A DNA stretch of 64,000 nucleotides. It comes from Chrysogorgia sp. JL179-B06. Its lineage: Eukaryota; Cnidaria; Anthozoa; Scleralcyonacea; Chrysogorgiidae. This document shows, in pieces, positions 61,935 through 64,000 of the stretch. Position numbers and translations under genes: made by a program. Where the stretch lies: NCBI GenBank assembly GCA_035772405.1, contig JAYKKM010000043.1, positions 807,501-871,500 on the forward strand, read 5' to 3'. Below the pieces are notes generated by a model. The model made no database searches and had not been told where the DNA came from. It saw only the letters and a list, made by a program, of their open reading frames with translations. How positions within the stretch are numbered: the first letter of the stretch is position 1; each line of letters starts with the position of its first letter.

Positions 61935-62560
61935 GCTTCTGTAGCTCAGTGGTCAGAGCACTGCACTAGCATCGCAGGGTCGCGGGGGTTCAATTCCAGC
62001 CATGCTGTTGCATTTTCCGTAACTGGTCCCGGTTTGTTTGTGTGTGTGTGTGTATAAGTATCTCTGTATAAGTATCTCTGTATACGTATCACTGTATATT
62101 GAACTATATGTACGCTATATGTACGCTTCACTTCGGTGTTGTTGAGCACTTTTTGAAGTAGCTGTGGGTGTCTGTTGGCGATAATGCAACACTCTCTACC
62201 CTTGTAGCGGCTTGAGCACTCTGGGCCCATGCGCACTTCACGCTATCTGGACGTGCTGGTCGCCGGTGCTGTCCCACATGCGGTTGTCACTGACGATGTG
62301 TATAAAGTATCTGGTTACATTTGTAGTGTCCGAGCGAGAGCGTGGGAACGAGTGAGAAACTTGGGAGTGTCATGTGGGAAAGGTATTGCGTGTGAGAGCG
62401 AAGTCGAGAGAGCAGCCGTGTAAAATAATTCAGAGTGAAAATAAATACATAAGATTATATAGTATTCAACAGATACAACAACACTCGTCCAGATTGTTCC
62501 AAGTAACACTGATGAGCTGTGCGACAGCGAAACGCGTGTCTGTAGATTGAACGATATATA
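61935..62560 (+). mobile_element. tRNA-headed repeat with a 3' hammerhead ribozyme
   Basis: It starts with a tRNA-like head (61937-62010: CTGTAGCTCAGTGGTCAGAG and GGGGGTTCAATTCCAGCC; the acceptor ends do not pair as a true tRNA). Then come (TG)n and TATCTCTGTA repeats (62037-62100), a unique body (62110-62480) and a hammerhead at 62496-62553. Minus-strand relatives of the body and ribozyme lie at 21405-21670 and 28370-28565. It sits in the intron of the minus-strand gene, antisense to it. Whether head, microsatellite and body are one element or neighbours by chance is not settled. Confidence 0.6.
62496..62553 (+). ncRNA. Type I hammerhead ribozyme
   Basis: All conserved core bases are present: CTGATGA (62509-62515) and GAA (62529-62531). 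Stem II GCTGT (62516-62520) pairs with ACAGC (62524-62528) around GCG. Stem III AC (62532-62533) pairs with GT (62538-62539) around GCGT. The cleavage site follows C62540 (GTC). Stem I: ACA (62506-62508) with TGT (62541-62543), an internal loop (GTA against AGA), then GTTC-AA (62496-62502, C62499 bulged) with TTGAAC (62547-62552). The internal loop sits where natural type I ribozymes make their tertiary contact. Predicted to self-cleave. Confidence 0.8.
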
Positions 62561-62735
62561 TATAAACGCAAGACTTTTCTATTTCATTTCGTTCTCATTC
62601 TCAGCAACACAGAACAAAAGTTGACAACTAGAATACTTTTACATGCTTACATCACCACTTATTAATTAAACCGGAGAACCATCACCAGCATGAAAACCAA
62701 ATATTATTTCCACTGCTATCAACTAGCATAAATAC

Positions 62736-62975
62736 CTTTCGTTGTGTTCATCTGCTCTGTTTTCTTTATCCCAATACAACAGACGCTCTTCCGTGACATA
62801 ATTTTGCCAAAGTTTTACGTACTTTCGAACAAGGTAACGCTTGGAAAATTCCATCGCAATTTCCTCCATTTCAACCAAATGATTGCGGTACTTTAAAAAG
62901 AAAGAATAAAGGTGAGGAAATAACTGTGGACAACGTCTCGTATACAATAGTTGCTTGAATCGTGGAAAGCCCAAT
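62736..62975 (-). CDS. Penultimate exon of a minus-strand coiled-coil/Sfi1-like gene
   Basis: Minus-strand acceptor AAACAG (62976 side) and donor GTATTT (62735-62734). Reads LGFPRFKQLLYTRRCPQLFP, FSKRYLVRKYVKLWQNYV and KENRADEHNE plus two bases of an Arg codon completed by the exon at 61894. The YVKLWQNYV helix repeats the Trp-centred pattern of the next exon. There is no Met start; it is an internal exon with more exons expected upstream (beyond 62975), not found. Confidence 0.65.
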
Positions 62976-63064
62976 CTGTTTATTCTTAACGGTTAAGGAA
63001 AACGTCTATTGCGAGAACAATTTATCTTCAAAATGTTTAAAAATAGATACGCAACGCGTACATG

Positions 63065-63615
63065 TGTTTGCTGACATGGTTATTTAGTTACAGTCATTAG
63101 TTCTGTCGTGGAAAGAAAAAACATTTCAATTTGTAAATAATTAAAAATGGTAAAAAATCTTAATCAATTGGCCACAACTTAACATGGACATTTTAACCAT
63201 TTGTTGGTAAAAGAACAGCTTCACATGGCATTCTAATTTACAGTTACTAGTTCTGTTGTTGAAAGAGAACATTTTTTATTTGTAATTCTGGTTTTAGTAA
63301 CACGATTATTTTGGATATTTAACTATTTGTTGGTATTGAAGGCATTTGTTGGTAAAAGAACAGCTTCACATGTCATTTTAGTTAAAGTTACGGTTACTAT
63401 AGTTGTTGTAGAAACAGAACATTTTCAATTCGTAAATAATTAAAGGTGGAATTTTGGTTTTAGTAACACGGTTATGTTGGATATTTAACTATTTGTTGGT
63501 ATCGAAGGAACACTTACTAACTTCACATGGTCATTTAGTTACAGTCATTAGTTCTGTCGTTGAAAGAAAAAACTTTTCAATTTGAAAATAATTAAAAATG
63601 GTAGGCCACAAATTA
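63065..63615. repeat. Imperfect tandem repeat, four units of about 150 bp
   Basis: Units at about 63071, 63222, 63365 and 63523 share CACATGG(T)CATTTTAGTTACAG, TAGTTCTGT(T/C)GTTGAAAGA, ATTTTCAATTTGTAAATAAT and ACTATTTGTTGGTA. No coding capacity. Confidence 0.75.
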
Positions 63616-63689
63616 ACTCGGATTTTCAATTCATTGTGTCCATTCTTTGTGAGTACGTGCAATAATTCTGAATGACAGATTAAAACGAG

Positions 63690-63770
63690 TTAATCTTTAA
63701 AGTGCCTATCTCATGTTTGGGTTTTTTATATATTTATAATCTTTGGCATTTTCTGATAAAACGTGCTTAA
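63690..63770 (+). repeat. Diverged end of the element in dnmt1 intron 1
   Basis: TTTAAAGTGCCTATCTCATG and GTTTGGGTTTTTTATATATT correspond to 3873-3915. Bases 63771-64000 hold nothing I recognise. Confidence 0.6.
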
Positions 63771-64000
63771 TATTATCATGAACTAAAGTCAAAATATTAG
63801 TCAGAATATGTAGATATCCACCACCTAATCCCATCTATCCGAGTGATACCATTTATTATTCTGTCATCTCTGGTGATGATGTGTAGTAGTGCTCTTTTGA
63901 GAACGTCCTTCCACTATATTGTATAGTTTGTATCTTTCTCAACTTATCCAAAGCATGATTAGTAGAGATTACATTAGCATGATCAGTAAGATCAAGAATT

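Noticed and set aside
62723..62974. Stand-alone small gene starting near 62974
   Set aside because: There is no ATG; an acceptor precedes it and a donor lies inside its end, so it is an internal exon.

Overview
The window is animal nuclear DNA. The evidence is spliced GT-AG genes, introns of 0.4-8.4 kb packed with retrotransposons, GIY-YIG Penelope-like elements, a 5S-rRNA-derived SINE, tRNA-derived SINEs, foldback elements and long (AT)n tracts. The mix of repeat families and a multicopy Cys-rich gene family at the left end suggest a cnidarian, probably an anthozoan. That placement is inference, not proof.

One gene dominates. A DNA (cytosine-5) maintenance methyltransferase of the DNMT1 family runs on the + strand from at least 3755 to its stop at 54966. 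I assembled 19 consecutive exons by eye. All have AG acceptors and GT donors, compatible phases and no internal stops. Together they encode the last 733 residues: the end of BAH1, all of BAH2, and the complete catalytic domain with motifs I, IV, VI, VIII, IX and X. The amino-terminal half (RFTS, CXXC, start of BAH1) was not found and probably lies upstream of the window. Coding sequence is about 2.2 kb of a 51 kb span.

Bases 1-3754 hold a terminal-inverted-repeat element carrying a decayed Cys-rich gene, a pogo-like repeat end and a reverse-transcriptase fragment. The introns hold a REL-endonuclease LINE broken by another LINE and ending in a 454-bp tandem duplication; several CR1/L2-like LINEs, one with an amino-terminal 2A-like peptide; two Penelope-like loci; MITEs and foldbacks; a mariner-like derivative; a 5S SINE; and hammerhead-ribozyme-like motifs at several sites.

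Downstream of the stop, 54967-61740 is repeat-rich with no recognised gene. Two minus-strand exons (62975-62736 and 61894-61741) splice in frame and form the 3' end of a second, coiled-coil or Sfi1-like gene that converges on dnmt1. A tRNA-headed repeat carrying the best hammerhead ribozyme in the window (62496-62553) lies in the intron between those two exons.

The most unusual signal is the recurrence of hammerhead-like cores in two settings: Penelope-type elements, and a dispersed element with a tRNA-like head.
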